This document shows, one piece after another, positions 21,296-33,984 of a stretch of 64,000 nucleotides of DNA (positions are counted from its first letter, which is position 1; every line of letters starts with the position of its first letter). Under the pieces are notes generated by a model, which was not told the origin of the DNA, did not search any database, and saw only the letters and a list, made by a program, of their open reading frames with translations. The DNA is from Anseranas semipalmata (Eukaryota; Chordata; Aves; Anseriformes; Anseranatidae). The stretch covers positions 260,474-324,473 of the forward strand of contig VXAA01000173.1 in the NCBI GenBank assembly GCA_013399115.1, written 5' to 3'. The position numbers and the translations under genes are program-made.

Positions 21296-24200
21296 AAAAA
21301 AGGGGCTGGGTGAAGGAATCAAGTCCTCTCTCTGCAACTTAAGAAATAAAACATACCCTACCCTCTTCCCCCCTCAGCACAAGTTTCTTATTCCTGCACC
21401 CTGGCAGAAGGGGGAGCACAGTGCTCTTCTCCCAACAACAAAACAGCATCAGGAACAAGATGGTGAGAAGCAAAATTTGACTGAAATAAATGGAAGGATT
21501 TCATTAGGATGTTTGTTTGAAAAATATAATACAGATAGGAAAGAGCTGCTGGGGGGGAACAAACATCATCTCGATTAACATTCAGCTGCGGTGGAGTATC
21601 AGAAACATGCCTCCTATGAGAAGTTTGCCCTCTGAGCCTGCTGTGCCCAGAATCTCAAAATAGACGAAAGACAATTCCGATAATTTTTTTTCTTCTTTTC
21701 TTTCTTCAGCTTGAAAACACCATGCAATGCCACTCTGACCTTCAAGTTTTACATGCACTATAACGAGCCCCAGGCATCCTTTTAGCAGGGTCCATTAGCG
21801 AATCTTTGACGTGACACTCGTTCCTTTGGCCAACAAACTGGGGCATTTCCTCGCCTTTTGCAGGCACAGTCCATGGAGCTCCTCTTTCCAGCCTTCAGTG
21901 CCTGGCCGTGCATGCTTGATTGTGCCCAGATTTAATGATGCAACGGGCTCCAGAGGACCAGGGAGGTCTTTTAATTCCACCGAGGATGATGGACTGATGG
22001 AAGAAAACATCTAAGCCCACAGTTTGCTGGCGCATGCTTTGGGAAATGCAAGTAGTTGTCATTTGGGCTGAGATGGACAAATGAAGTCAGGGCACTGATG
22101 ATATAGGAAACTTTTCAAATAAAAAGGAATGCCAGTTTTTGCTTTGCCAGGTTCCGGTTCAAGTAGGTGGTGCAGGACAAGAGGAAAACTCAGCGAAGAC
22201 CTGAGGACTGGGGAGATGTGAAGCAGTGCTGAGATAAGGGAGAAAGACAAGCAGGCTGCTCTCTCCCATGGCAGAGATGAATCGCTGGACCACTGGAAGC
22301 AAGTTTCTCCTGCCCAATTAATACGGTAACACACACACACACACACGTTAAAACTCTCTCTGCTGCCATCATGACTTGGTCAGATTCTATCTGCAAGAGG
22401 CTGTTTCTGAGCACTCTCATCACACTCTTGTCCTCACCTTATGGCTCTAGGGGATGTTTTGGTCTCTTTTCCAAGGTGCTGAACATCCCTGCACTGTGCC
22501 CAGGGATGCAGCTAGCAGTCATTTCTGGATTGCATTTGGGGGCCAGATACCCATGGTCCAAACCACGCTTATCTGAGATGGTTTTACTTCACGTACTGAA
22601 AACAAAACCTGTTCTCCTATCTCCTGCTGCTTGCCTTTGATAAAGGTGAGAACACTAACAAACAAACACATCGTTGTGTTATTGCTGTTGCTGCTATTCA
22701 ATTATTAAGATAATTACTTTGCCAGCTTGGCCACAACAGTGGCTTTTACCAGCTAGTAATGCTGTTTGCTTTACAGTTGCAAGGACAGATAAGTGGGTGA
22801 GATTTACAGGATGACAGTCAGCTCCATTACCTGACCTGATAATTTGCACTTCTGGAACCCGACTGGAGCAAAAAAGGCCACTGCCTCTTTTCCAACCTGC
22901 TTGTTTCACGTTCACTTTGGTTTTGCTATCAACTAAATGCACTCATGGGTAAAGACTCCTCAGGGACCTGTGAAACGTCGCTACTGCAAACACAACATCT
23001 ATATTTGTTGCCGCAGCAATGGCTAATAACATTACAATGGAACACGGGCACTTTGAGCAGGACACAGCAGGCTGATCCAGCTGCAAAGTGGGAGACAACG
23101 GGGGCAGTGGGAAACGCAGTCCAGCGGGTCTGTCGGACGCAAGTGAGGGGTTTTCACGTTGAGGAATTCCTGCTTTAATAAGGAGACACCAAGGAGAAGT
23201 CTGCAGCCCAGCTGCAATGATGATGGAGACACCTGGCAAGCCTGAGCGCGGCAGTGCCAAGATCTTGGCACATGGAAGAAATTGCATCTTGTGACTGTGC
23301 GATTTCCATCCTAGCCGTCACGACTAAGTTCTGCGGAGTGCCGAAGTCTCCAGGATGACCTTTCTTAGACAGACGCTACAAACCTATTACTGAGCGTAAG
23401 CCAATTTGCTTTGCAAGTGTAAGTGGCAATTTTCTTTCTTAAATACATTACAGCTGAAGGTAAATGGCTATAAACAGAAAGTTACTTCTTACTTCCTCCT
23501 CAGAGAGCTCTCCCTGTGGTTATGAGCTATGATCTTAAAAAATGCTGTTGTGAGACACCAGCAGCACGGGACACGGTTGTTTTCAGCTAGTGACTTTCAT
23601 GCCTAGGTTTTACTAAGATGAAAAAAAAAAAGATTAAGTGATAATATCCGCAGGGGGCAATGACTTCTTAAAATATCCTTATGCAGCATTTTTCACAGGG
23701 AGTGAAAAATTAGGAGCAAGGTATAGGTCTCTTGCATTTTATTCCGAGTAGGTGCGCTAGCTGAAGAACAGCAGCTTGCAAAGCATCTCATGAAAATTCA
23801 GCGAGACTGGGTCACGAGCTGAAGATTACAAGAGCAATTCAGTACCCCGAGCTGGGGCAGCGGGCGGAAACATGAAGACCATCACAAACTGCTCTGCAGA
23901 AGGCACAGAGCAGAGGGACACCGATGGCATGGAAGGGAGAGGTGGGCTGTATGATGGGAGACCAGCCCTGCCTTCCCACCACCTCGTGCCAGTCCCAGGA
24001 GAGCAGCTTCTCCCCATCTCCACCTGGGAATCGTGGTGCCCGAACTAAGGTGTCTTCCCCTCCCAGCCATTCCCAGTGCTTCCTCGGGATGCTTAGCAAA
24101 CAAACCTGGATTAACCCCCCTAATTAGCACCTCTTAAAAGCAGTGTGGGATTCCCTTCCTTTCCATGAGCTCATTGGTTTTTCCCACCCAGCACCTCCAG

Positions 24201-24640
24201 CTATAGCACGTATCTCCAGACAACCTAACAAAAAGGCAGGGTAATAATACAACACACCTCAGAGAACATAATCCTTCTCATCTATTATTTCGGCCTGACA
24301 TTTCTGTTCATTAGGAGCACACTGTGTACAGGCACCGTACATCTTCATTGGGAACCTACCGTTTCTATTAAATGTAATTATTTCTCCCTGCGGCTTGCAT
24401 GCTAAAGATGGTTACTAAAAAGCAAGCGGCAGCTACAGAAAGGTAGTGGAGGCTCTCTTGTTACAGGCATATGCTGCAGCAGCGTCCAAAAGCTACCTGA
24501 GACCGGATTCACAGATTTTCAAGCTTTGCGGGACCACCGTGATCGGCTATTTTGGCCTCCAGCCTCCGCAGCACATCAGGGCTTCCCCATGTTCATGCCC
24601 GCTTGAACTACAGCACCTGGATGTTAGCAAAACATCTGGT
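21296..24640. other. Noncoding unique sequence
   Basis: No exon or recognised transposon was seen. It contains a (CA)9 repeat (22329-22346), an A tract near 23622 and a weak CTCF-like word (CCGCAGGGGGCAA, 23648-23660). 24240-24420 is AT-rich and of even composition. Confidence 0.5.
22329..22346. repeat. (CA)9 microsatellite
   Basis: Nine perfect AC units. Confidence 0.95.
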
Positions 24641-24649
24641 TTGCACTGA

Positions 24650-24820
24650 AAGTTTGCCAATAACAAAGGATCTACCATAACCCCTGACACATTGTGCTGA
24701 GTGCTAATTAGCCTCTCTATTAAACAGTGCTGTGTTTATTTTCTAGTCTGAATTCGTCTGGAAGCTTTAAATTGCAGCTACTGGGTTTTATTACATCTTT
24801 GATGGTCAGACCAAAAAACC
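24650..24820. promoter_or_regulatory. Candidate homeodomain/TCF-type regulatory block
   Basis: Contains the palindromic homeodomain site GCTAATTAGC (24703-24712), nearby TATTAAAC and TTTAAATTGC words, and a TCF/LEF-like CATCTTTGATGG near 24795. The motif combination is typical of developmental enhancers. This is inference only. Confidence 0.25.
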
Positions 24821-27535
24821 ATCTTCCTAATTGTGCTCTCCTGTGACAACAAGGAAAGGTGTCCCTTCTGTTCATCTCCGCTGTGTATTATCCAAACCCA
24901 GAAAGAAAATCTGGGTAGGCCAAGCTCTAACCAGATCTTTTTCCTTTTCTTTTACATCCAAATCATTTCCCACCATGTAACATTATTCTGTCTGAAGCAC
25001 TTATTTTATGTATAAAACCACTTCCAGCTTGACCAAAACAGAAAACGTTCACAAAGTCATTTTCAAAGTGGCGGCACATCCTCTTCTGGCAATTCCATAT
25101 CAGAAACTTACGCTGTCTTCTTTTGAAATGAAATGTTATTTCGAAAGTAGCAAGAACCATTACAGCCTAGTTTGCATATGCTGAAATGAAAGACTGCAAC
25201 CAATCTGATTCTTTTTCTTAATTTTTATGTTTTCACAACATTTCAAAACGCTGGCATTTTGTCATGTTTTGGGATGTAATTGCTGTTCTTGAATAAAGAG
25301 GAGAGCCCAGATAAAATGTTTCAACAGGAATTTAAGATGGCCAGGGTTATATGAAATAAATTTCACCCTTGGTATGACCGATGGCCAAGCGCTAGGAAAA
25401 AAGCATCCATGAGTAGCTCTCTGGCACTGGGACTCGTCTGAGCCTTTTCAGTTCCCAGAGTCTCAAAGCTGGAAAAGCAGTTCTGCACTTATTTGGTGGA
25501 ATATCTTTATTCAACCCTAAATGTACGCAATCAGCATTAGCTTGATGTATTCCAGCCAGCAGCGACTTGGGGGACCAACGTGAACAGGAGACTTCATGAA
25601 TATTCCACAGACTGACATTTGTTTGCAGTATTTGAATATTTCCTAATAACCAGGGAAAAAAATGCATACCAGGAGGCCAAGCTCATGAATGCTTTATAAA
25701 GTCAGGTCTCCCCTGAAATATCATAAATGGCAAACATTACTTGCTACATACAGATATGCAAAAACTTTCAGGTTTTTTGCTACGTTCCCTCCACTGGGAG
25801 ACCCCTATTTGAGCCGAGTCTGATGGACAGCATCGCCCACCCCAGCTCCCTTTGGTAGGATGGAGAGGTGCCCATGACTTCCCACCACTTCTGACATCCT
25901 TACAGGTGGCTTTTTAGTGGAAACATAAAATATTATGACTTGTAGTAGCTTTGTATCCCACTGGTAGCAGCTTTGCCATGGTTGGAGAAATCCCTTCATT
26001 TAGGGGACCTCTTATCACAGATTACTAATATTCGTTATGAGCCTCACCATAGCATCTCCGAGCGTCTGCCCTGACGCAGCACTGACAGAGCAGTTTGTTC
26101 TCTGGCTCCTCTGTCTTTTCTCTGACATCATAAGTTTTGCCTCTCAAAATACAACTTTTTGTCCATGACACCCTGAGTACTTGACCACAAGGAAAATATA
26201 CACTCAAGGTAACCGCAGTCATTAAGGCTATGTATACATATACCTTCCAGCTCCTCCTCAGTGACCCATGTTTAAAAAGGACTAATACTTCATCCTTTTT
26301 CCAACCCTGGCCTGTACTTGTAGAGGCCAGCTAAATGGATTTTCAGTTACTACACACTTCTCTCCAACCATTCAATCTTTCTGGCCTTATTTATTCTTTT
26401 ACAAAGTCAGATGATCGCTATCTAATGCTAATATTTTTTTGTGCTGAAGAAGTATAGGGATTACTCATAAAATCTCTGCTACTACATATTGTGAAGAGTA
26501 AACAGTGGGATTTTCAAAACCTATTTGGCCTCGGCCTAGATCTGCCTTTCAGAACTCTTTGGTAACCAAACTGGTCATCCAAAACACTTTTTGTCTCAGC
26601 AGCTTCATAATTACGATTGCGCTGCCCTGTTTGAAAGAGATCGCTTCCAGCTCCAGGATTAATCCAGTGACGTACAGTGAAGTCAGGAAATTCAATTCCT
26701 CTTAAAATACTAAAAAAGCACTGAAAAGCTTCAAAGTTGTTTGAAGCAAATGGGACAAGAGAGATTCATTTACTTGTAGATATCTCAAGTCAGACACTGA
26801 AGAATGAATCAGTCACCTGAGATTTCCTTTGCAGTCAAAAGAGAGAAATGAGCACTTTTAGAAGGCAAGTCTCCTCAAATGCCTATTTTCAGATGAGACA
26901 AATCATCCTCTGAGGTTGCCCGTTTCTATCCATTGTCTAGAAAAAAAAGAAAAAAAAAGAAGAAAAAAAAAAAAACAACCCTGGGAGTACAAGCTTCCTA
27001 GCTCACATGTACTTTCCTGACTTTTAGATCCCACCCAAAACAGGAAACCAGTAACACCAGCACGAAATACTAACAAACTGTGGTGGATGCCTGGTATCAG
27101 TGCTTGAATTCATGTTTTCCCTGTCCTCAAGCGATTCCCCAGTCCAACCAAGGGCTCATTAACTGCCCCGAGCCGAGTTATCAGCAGAGACATACCACTG
27201 CAGCCAAACCAACGTGACAAGTCAAGGATTAAGTCACTCCTGGCATGCAAGTTTCATGCCCTAAAATGTGTGCACACATCCTGGTAAGGACGTCCCGATG
27301 GACTCCTGGTTCACCCTGCTGCCAGCAGGTCCTGCAAAGCAGAGGAGGACCACCATGTATTTTACTGCTCTTGCTGCTGCTGCTGCTTACTCTGATTTTG
27401 GGTCTGACATTTTCCACTCTCTTCCACTTGAAAATATTTGACTAATTAGAAGCTCAACCCTGAAAACTGATTCAGCAAAACTCCCCCAGCGTCTCCAGTA
27501 GGAGATCTGAACCCTGTGACCCCAAGTACCGCGCT
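24821..27535. other. Noncoding unique sequence
   Basis: No exon or transposon was recognised. 25200-25380 and 26380-26480 are AT-rich. A small perfect hairpin (GCTTCAAA / TTTGAAGC, 26728-26747) and a purine A-rich repeat (26941-26975) are present. Confidence 0.5.
26941..26975. repeat. A-rich (AAAAG)n-like simple repeat
   Basis: A runs of 8, 8 and 13 broken by single G. Confidence 0.9.
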
Positions 27536-27539
27536 CCGC

Positions 27540-27960
27540 AGGTTGACAATATGCTGAATAAAAGTATTTTGGATTTCTTGGCCTTTACTTATAAATCAAT
27601 TTTAATTACGATGACGACGACATCAGCAACAAAACTGAGCCAAACTGCTGGGCCCCTTCTTCTCGCACACTAACTATCACAAATTAAACGGTGAATTGTA
27701 TTGCGTTCAGGGTATTGTCATGCAAACGAAGAAAAACAACTTGCTTTCCAATTTCCTCATGCAAATATAGACTGAATTGTTGAGACAGAGAATATATTTT
27801 GCCATCTCAGTGGTTCTGCAGAAGATAAGAGGAACAGCAAAAGTTTTGCAATTTGTAAGCTGGCAGCTTATTAAATAAATAAAGAACACCACCCTGCAAA
27901 ACCAAATGTTTAAATAACATTACAAGTAAACTGTCAAGGTCAGCAAATAATACATTTAAA
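27540..27960. promoter_or_regulatory. Candidate octamer-containing AT-rich block
   Basis: Even-composition AT-rich DNA carrying a perfect POU octamer ATGCAAAT (27759-27766), a second near-octamer ATGCAAAC (27720-27727) and TAATTA/AATTAAA words. Two octamer-type sites about 40 bp apart are unusual for the window. There is no open frame of note. A regulatory role is inferred. Confidence 0.28.
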
Positions 27961-30900
27961 CAATCTTGTCTTCCTTTTGCCTTTCTGCAAAGACTATGCT
28001 ATAATGCATGGGTTTATTTCCTTTACAAAGAAGTTTCTTGATACAATCTCAAACTCTAGTGGAATATTAAAAAAAAAAAAAAAAAGAAAAAAGTTAACAA
28101 AACTTTCCAGCCTGATCTAGCACGAATGGTTTTGCATGGGCGGAGCAGTGCTGTACACTCACAAAGCCAGTGCCCATACCTCCGTACCACGACGTAGGCG
28201 GCACTGGCACAGCAGTTTCTGTGAAGCTATACTCCTACTCAATAATTGTATTATTCCCCAAAAGGCATGCGGACCAGGCCTGCACGTGCAACACCCACCG
28301 TAAGAAGAAACAAACGTCTGTAGATATTCTGAAGAGCCAAAGGCTTAAAAAAAAAAAGTAACTCTCACTCTACAGTGAAAGCCCAGGACCAGCCATTATT
28401 TTTACCTTTTCAGGACTAAATGAAAGCTTGGGAACAACTGTACAAAAGCCTGGGCTCTCCTCCCAGTCTCCTTACATGTTTCATCTCCATGGCTCCAATT
28501 CTCAGTCTTTCCCTTTTGTTCCGCATCCAAGAGCAGCTCTAGCTCTTACAGGACTTATCTCTGTGCTCACAGGGCTTGTGTAATTGCTGCACTGCAGGAT
28601 ACCCCTTGGTGGGTGCATTGTCACGGTGTCACCCACAGCTATGGACAATGACACCATTTACCACCACCCACAGCCATATGTCTTCCAGCCCCACGTGCCC
28701 TGGCTGTGGTGGTCAGAACTAGATGTTTTCCACCCTGAGGTCACCCCACACCTATAAACCCAAATCCCCAGTGCCGCCAAACCCTCGGAAAAAGAGAGCC
28801 ATGGGGCAAGGAAAGGAAATCCTTCCTCCCACCCTGATTATATGTTCGCTTGCTCTGGCACACTCCCACTAGGAATAAATCCGTGTCGTTCTTAATAACA
28901 GCCCCACCAGGTTTGGTAGGGGGGATCTCACGCCGGGCTGCTGACCATAACCAGCGAGCAGAGGGAGGGAGCAGAAGGAAGGTTGCTGCACAGCAGCTGT
29001 CAACCCCGTTTGTTTGCCGGCGACTAAAAGCATGGATGTAATTCACAACTTCTGCACGCGGGTGAAGTTATCATTTGAAAGTTGTTGCTCTGCAGTAGCT
29101 TGACAGTCTAACAATACAAAATAAATCTATTCACGCTGCTTTGGCAAGACCAAATCCCGCGAATGTGCCGCAACAGCAGAGAGCAGTGATAAGTTCTCGT
29201 AACTTACAGCAACTCGGTGCTGTCCTCATTACCATATATTATCTTACTGCACACACAAGAAACCTTTTCCAATGGACTTCACCGTTGCTGAGCTTTTATT
29301 CCCTCCTCTGCGCTCAAGCTGAAAGCACTTTGTGCAAGCCTAAAGCCCTCCTGATATTGCTGGGTTTGAAGTGTCGGAAAGCTGCTGTGCCTTTTTTTTG
29401 CCAGTTCTCTGGCCAGTGCATTGGTGTCAGCAGCAATTTTTGGAGTCTTGTGAAGAGGATTCACAACGGGATTTTGTGCTCTGTAATGCACAGGTCTTAG
29501 CACATCATCACCTGCTGGTCTCACCATGTCCGGACAGCCCAGACTTTGTAGCAGAACAGTGGCTAAAAGCAGGGGAAGAAAGTCCTGCTCAAGGGGAAGA
29601 GCAAAACCAAGACGAATTCACAGACTTGAGAGATGAAGCACCAAATTAGTCAAAATGGACACGGAAGGGAACAGTTCTCTGCTTATCAGTGGGATTTTGG
29701 ATGCACCACTGTTGATGAGAAAGGACAAGACATCTTCACTTCACCTGCTCGTGGAGACAGATGGAGCACGTGCCAGCGTGTACGGACTTGCACTGAGATA
29801 ACACTGATGCCAATAAAGATGCATCCAGCCGGTTAGCAAAGCCTGCCTGATGTCATTTGGTGCCTAATCTCCTGCAGCTTGCACAGGATGGAGCTCTGGA
29901 AGGGTGTGTCCATGCCCACTGCTTTGCCCAGAACATAACTCATCTGTTAGCTAAAGCAGATGTGGATCTTGACTTACAGATTTAACAGGCAATCACATAC
30001 AGAGGTTTAGCTCTGGGGGCTTTACGGAAATAAATATACTGTCTTTTAAAAACTGGCTCTGGTTTTCCAGCTCAGGAAAGCTGCTCTTCAAGAATGCTCT
30101 GCTGAGCCCTTGCCTAAATAAAAGCATCCACTCACACCCCCAAAATGAGCTTGGGTTGCTACAGGAGCTGCACGCATTCCCCTTGCACAACTCAGCAGAG
30201 ATGGCAACTAGCATGAAGGGTACACGAGTGATTTCCTTCCAAACCGGAGGACATAATTGTAAAAGACTCAAAGCGTTAGACTCAGCAGCCTGGTGAAACA
30301 ACTCGGCATCTCCCCCATGCAGCCCGTTTTATGATCCTGCTTCCTCCTCTCAAGGTGAATTTGGTTCTAGAAAGACATTCCTGGGAACCAGGATCATCCC
30401 TTTATTAGCGGAACAAGGACAGCCCAGACAGGATAGCACAGGCTTCCCACCACCCAGCTCACATACCTCGATCTCCAGAGCCACAGCACTCATCCAGTCC
30501 TGCCCTGGCTTCTCTCCTCCCAGGCTGCCTAAGGCTGGACCGATGTCTCCAGCATGTTCTCCAGGCCAATTTTAAGTGAAGCGCTTTTTGAGTTTTTCTA
30601 TTTGGGATTTAGGGTTTTCTTCCATTTTTCCTTCAAACAAAGATTCTGATTGCACTGGCACACGGTGCACGCAGAACTTGCTGCCTTCCTCAGGGGATGG
30701 ATGAGCAGCTTTAGGGAGCAGGAGGCACCGTCCCCATGGCCAGCTTAGCATGTGGCATACCTGCAGGACAGCTACACGCTAGTTGTGGTTTTATAACTCA
30801 AGCTTTTATCCACCTGGAACTGAAGACTTTCAGCCTGTTCCCTTGCCCCTAAACCAACCGTCTGACACCAGCAGCTCTCAGTAAATCAGCATTAAAATTA

Positions 30901-31740
30901 ACGTTTAAGTGCCTTTCCCAAACCAGAGTCCAAGACTGAGAGGTTAAATTAAGTTTGCTTTTCCTCTCTGTTCCAACCAAGGCTAGAAAATCCTGCCAAA
31001 ATCCAGTGCCGCATCTCTTGCAAGAAAGCTGAGGGAAACTCGTCCAAATTCCCTCACCCTCCAAAAACAAGCTGTAAATATTTGTTTCTATTCACGTCTC
31101 CAGCACAAGCAAACTTTCGCAGCTCTCAGAGAACCCCAGCTCCCAGAGTTTCTGGCCGACGCAGACCCAAGACATTTGCGTTTGGTTTGCATTTAATGGA
31201 ATGGAGTTTTCTGTCTCTTGATTAGGGGATCAGCACACGGGTAGCGCTTCCCAATTTATGCCTATTGCTGGATGCTCAGTAAGCTGGCGACAGCCGTAAG
31301 CGTTTCTTGACAGGCGCTTGGAAATACAATGCGCCGCAGGTTCTGTTTCCCTCCTCTTAATGGGATGCAAAGCTCTGTTTTCAAAAGAATATGCTAACAT
31401 TTTAAGCTCTTTTTGTTAGTATAAATGATAATGTAGTCAACACAAGGGCCTCATCTCTCCTTGAAGTGAATATAATTCCTATTCACCTTAACACACATCA
31501 GGCTCAAGAATAAACCTTGGAGCAGCTCTCCTTGAACAGGCCGCGTGGAGGTTTTGCGTCCAGAGAGGAGCTGATGAAGGAGTACTTGAAGCTGTCCTCT
31601 TCTGGATAACCAAAAGATGGGCTTAAGGCCCCTCAAGGAAATCATACAAGCTAAAGCAGCTCCTCCTTCAGTGCGTTGCAAAATGAAATCTTTTAGTTTC
31701 AGTAGATTTTTTTTAAGAGGAAATACACAGTAAATAATCT
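27961..31740. other. Noncoding unique sequence
   Basis: No exon or recognised transposon was seen. A poly-A tract (28069-28092) and a TGTCAC...GTCACCC / GACACC cluster near 28615-28665 are the only local structures noticed. 31180-31260 and 31370-31450 are AT-rich. Confidence 0.5.
28069..28092. repeat. Poly-A tract
   Basis: Seventeen A followed by GAAAAAAG. No retroposon body is recognisable upstream. Confidence 0.9.
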
Positions 31741-31745
31741 TACTG

Positions 31746-31800
31746 AGGTAGAGTGGTCAGGGTGCTGTCCTGGAGGTGAAGAGACCTCTGCTATGGGCAA
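31746..31800 (+). repeat. MIR-like SINE remnant (tRNA-derived head)
   Basis: AGAGTGGTCAGGGTGCTGTCCTGGAGGTGAAGAGACCTCTGCTATGGGC follows the tRNA-derived head of MIR-type SINEs ('..GTGGTTAgAGCaCTGGACTGGGAGTCAGGAGACCTGGGTTC'). It keeps the A-box-like start and the GAGACCT word. The remainder has decayed or been replaced. Such very old copies are scarce but present in birds. Confidence 0.45.
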
Positions 31801-33105
31801 ACTATGGAGAAAACTCGGACTAAAGCCATGAAAGACACAACCCTTGGGTTGTTAGGAGCATGGACCTCTCCAGGCCCCTTCGTTGTCATTATTTAGGCTC
31901 TCAGTGCTCACCCAAGCTTAAGGAGTTGAATTACCTCACAAATGTGGGCCCCTCTCACAATGAATTCATCCTGCTGTCTCTAAAAGACATTCACGGAAAA
32001 TATATGAGAGGCACTCAGATACAGGAAACAGAGGAGGCGTAGAAACCCTACAGGTTTTTCTCCTTGTGAGGTTTGTGAAACCGCTGTTCTCCTTGTTTTC
32101 AGCGCACGGGTTCCTTATCACACCTGGTTTACATACAGCCCACTGACAGATTCAGAAACAAACACGTCTCACTGCTACGGGATTACAAAGGAAGGATCAA
32201 TTCCATGCTGTCAATTCCTCCGTTTCATTAGCGACTGATTGGGAGGCATCAAATCCTGTCTTCCAAGAGTCAAACCCGTAAACAAGACAACATTGTTAAA
32301 AACAACTGCCAGATGCCAGCGATTGCTACGAGACCGCAGTGTGAATAACAATTTTGGAAATAATTGAGCTATTTCTGTTGGCGGTGGATGGCGTGCCCAC
32401 AAGCGGGCTGAAGCCTGCGCCCCGGCGGGACAGGCAAGAAAGATTTGCAAAAGTTATTAACAACCTGGAAAGATGTTTTTCCTTACTGGGTAACAAGGAG
32501 AAATGGTGCTGGAAGGAGAGGAGGGGAATCGCTGGGAAAAAATGTCCTTCCCTCCTAAGTATTTGATACGGCCTTGCCATTTCCTAAAGCTGGGGAAATG
32601 CTGGCTAGGTTCCTTAGGAAACAGTAAATTTGCCCATGCTTTTCCCGAATGCACCAACTGTCACGACTGTCAATTCAGCTCGCTTTCATGGAGATTAAAA
32701 TTCATTTGTAAAAGGAGAAGAGAAAAGCAAAAAAATAATAAGAAAAAAAAAGAAGAAAAGTAAAAGAAAAGGTATTTAATTGGCAACTGAATTCCTCATG
32801 AAACAAAGAGATGGATTCATGCAAAGAAGAATAGGGAGAGCTGTTTTGATATCTGAATTTTAATGACTCCATGGCATCCCTATTTGTTATGTATCTGCTT
32901 TCGAAATGTCACGGCTGGCTCTAGTGGTAATTACTGAATTTCAACATTTATAGAAAAGCAGCACATACAGTATGGAGATAATTGCCCAGTTGGATAGTTA
33001 TGAAGGATCCAGGTTTTTTTTTTCCTTCCTCCTCTTTCTTCTGTGACTACAGAATTTTGGTAATTATCACTAGAGCCACTTGTTAAAAAATCAGAAAGCA
33101 GGTAA
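31801..33105. other. Noncoding unique sequence
   Basis: No exon or recognised transposon was found. It contains an A-rich simple repeat (32728-32772) and AT-rich stretches around 32780-32960. Confidence 0.5.
32728..32772. repeat. A-rich low-complexity tract
   Basis: Composed of AAAAAAATAATAAG, AAAAAAAAAGAAG and AAAAG units. Confidence 0.9.
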
Positions 33106-33109
33106 ACAA

Positions 33110-33400
33110 CAAACACCAATGTAGTTTATTCATTAAAATTCAAAAAGCACATCATCATATTGATCCTGAAATTACAAACTACTGCATCCTGCAGAAAGCA
33201 CAGCCCTTACGCTACACCAACATTTAGTATTGCTGTACATCATACAACAAGACATTTTCCTGATGTGAATTGTTATGTAATAAACACTATTGTGCGCCAT
33301 TTGCAGGTAAAAATCAATACATAACCAGGTTATAGCATCAGCAATGATCGGACCACAAATCATAAGACTTGGTGTGGATCAGACATTAGCATAAAGCATG
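33110..33400. promoter_or_regulatory. Candidate AT-rich regulatory block
   Basis: Even-composition AT-rich DNA with a perfect PAR-bZIP/C-EBP-type site TTATGTAA (33273-33280) adjoining AATAAAC, TTCATTAAAATTC near 33130, and TTGATC words. There is no convincing frame. Inference only. Confidence 0.22.
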
Positions 33401-33984
33401 GACTCGCATGAAACAAACCCACCAGGGCTGCAGCTCTCCAAGGAGCAAGACCTTCTACACCATTCTGGGGGGTTTTCTGATCATGTTCTAGCTTAAACTA
33501 TGCATGCCCTATAGGTGTAGTCTCTCCCCAAAATGTTCCTGCATCCCTATTGTGCCAAATCACAACAGAAAAGGCAGCTCAGCTCCTAATTCTGCCACTG
33601 GCGGTCCTCTGCCATAGCTTCCACCTGAGTAAGTCTTTCTTCTTTTCTTTGTAGGAAATATTATCTCCATCTAACAGACAGGAAAATAAAGACATACAGC
33701 CATAACAAAACACCCTTTATTTCATTCAGTGCATCACGATGAGGGCTGCGATGGCATTATATTCTACATCTTGCATGTGCACCACCTGAAGAGTCACAGT
33801 AGCATTTCAAAGCAGAGACAGAAACGTTGGCTCAGCACAGAATTCAGGTTCAGCTTCAAACAGCCCAAGGTTTTGAGTTTTCAAAACGTGGGATTTTGGC
33901 GTGTCCCCATCTTTAATCAGAGTGGCGTACAAAGAAAACTTACCAGCTTAGAAGCAGAGATGTGTTAGAAGTAAGGGGCATGAG

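Noticed and set aside
23648..23660. CTCF-like word CCGCAGGGGGCAA
   Set aside because: Mismatches two important core positions; clearly weaker than the site at 47269-47279.
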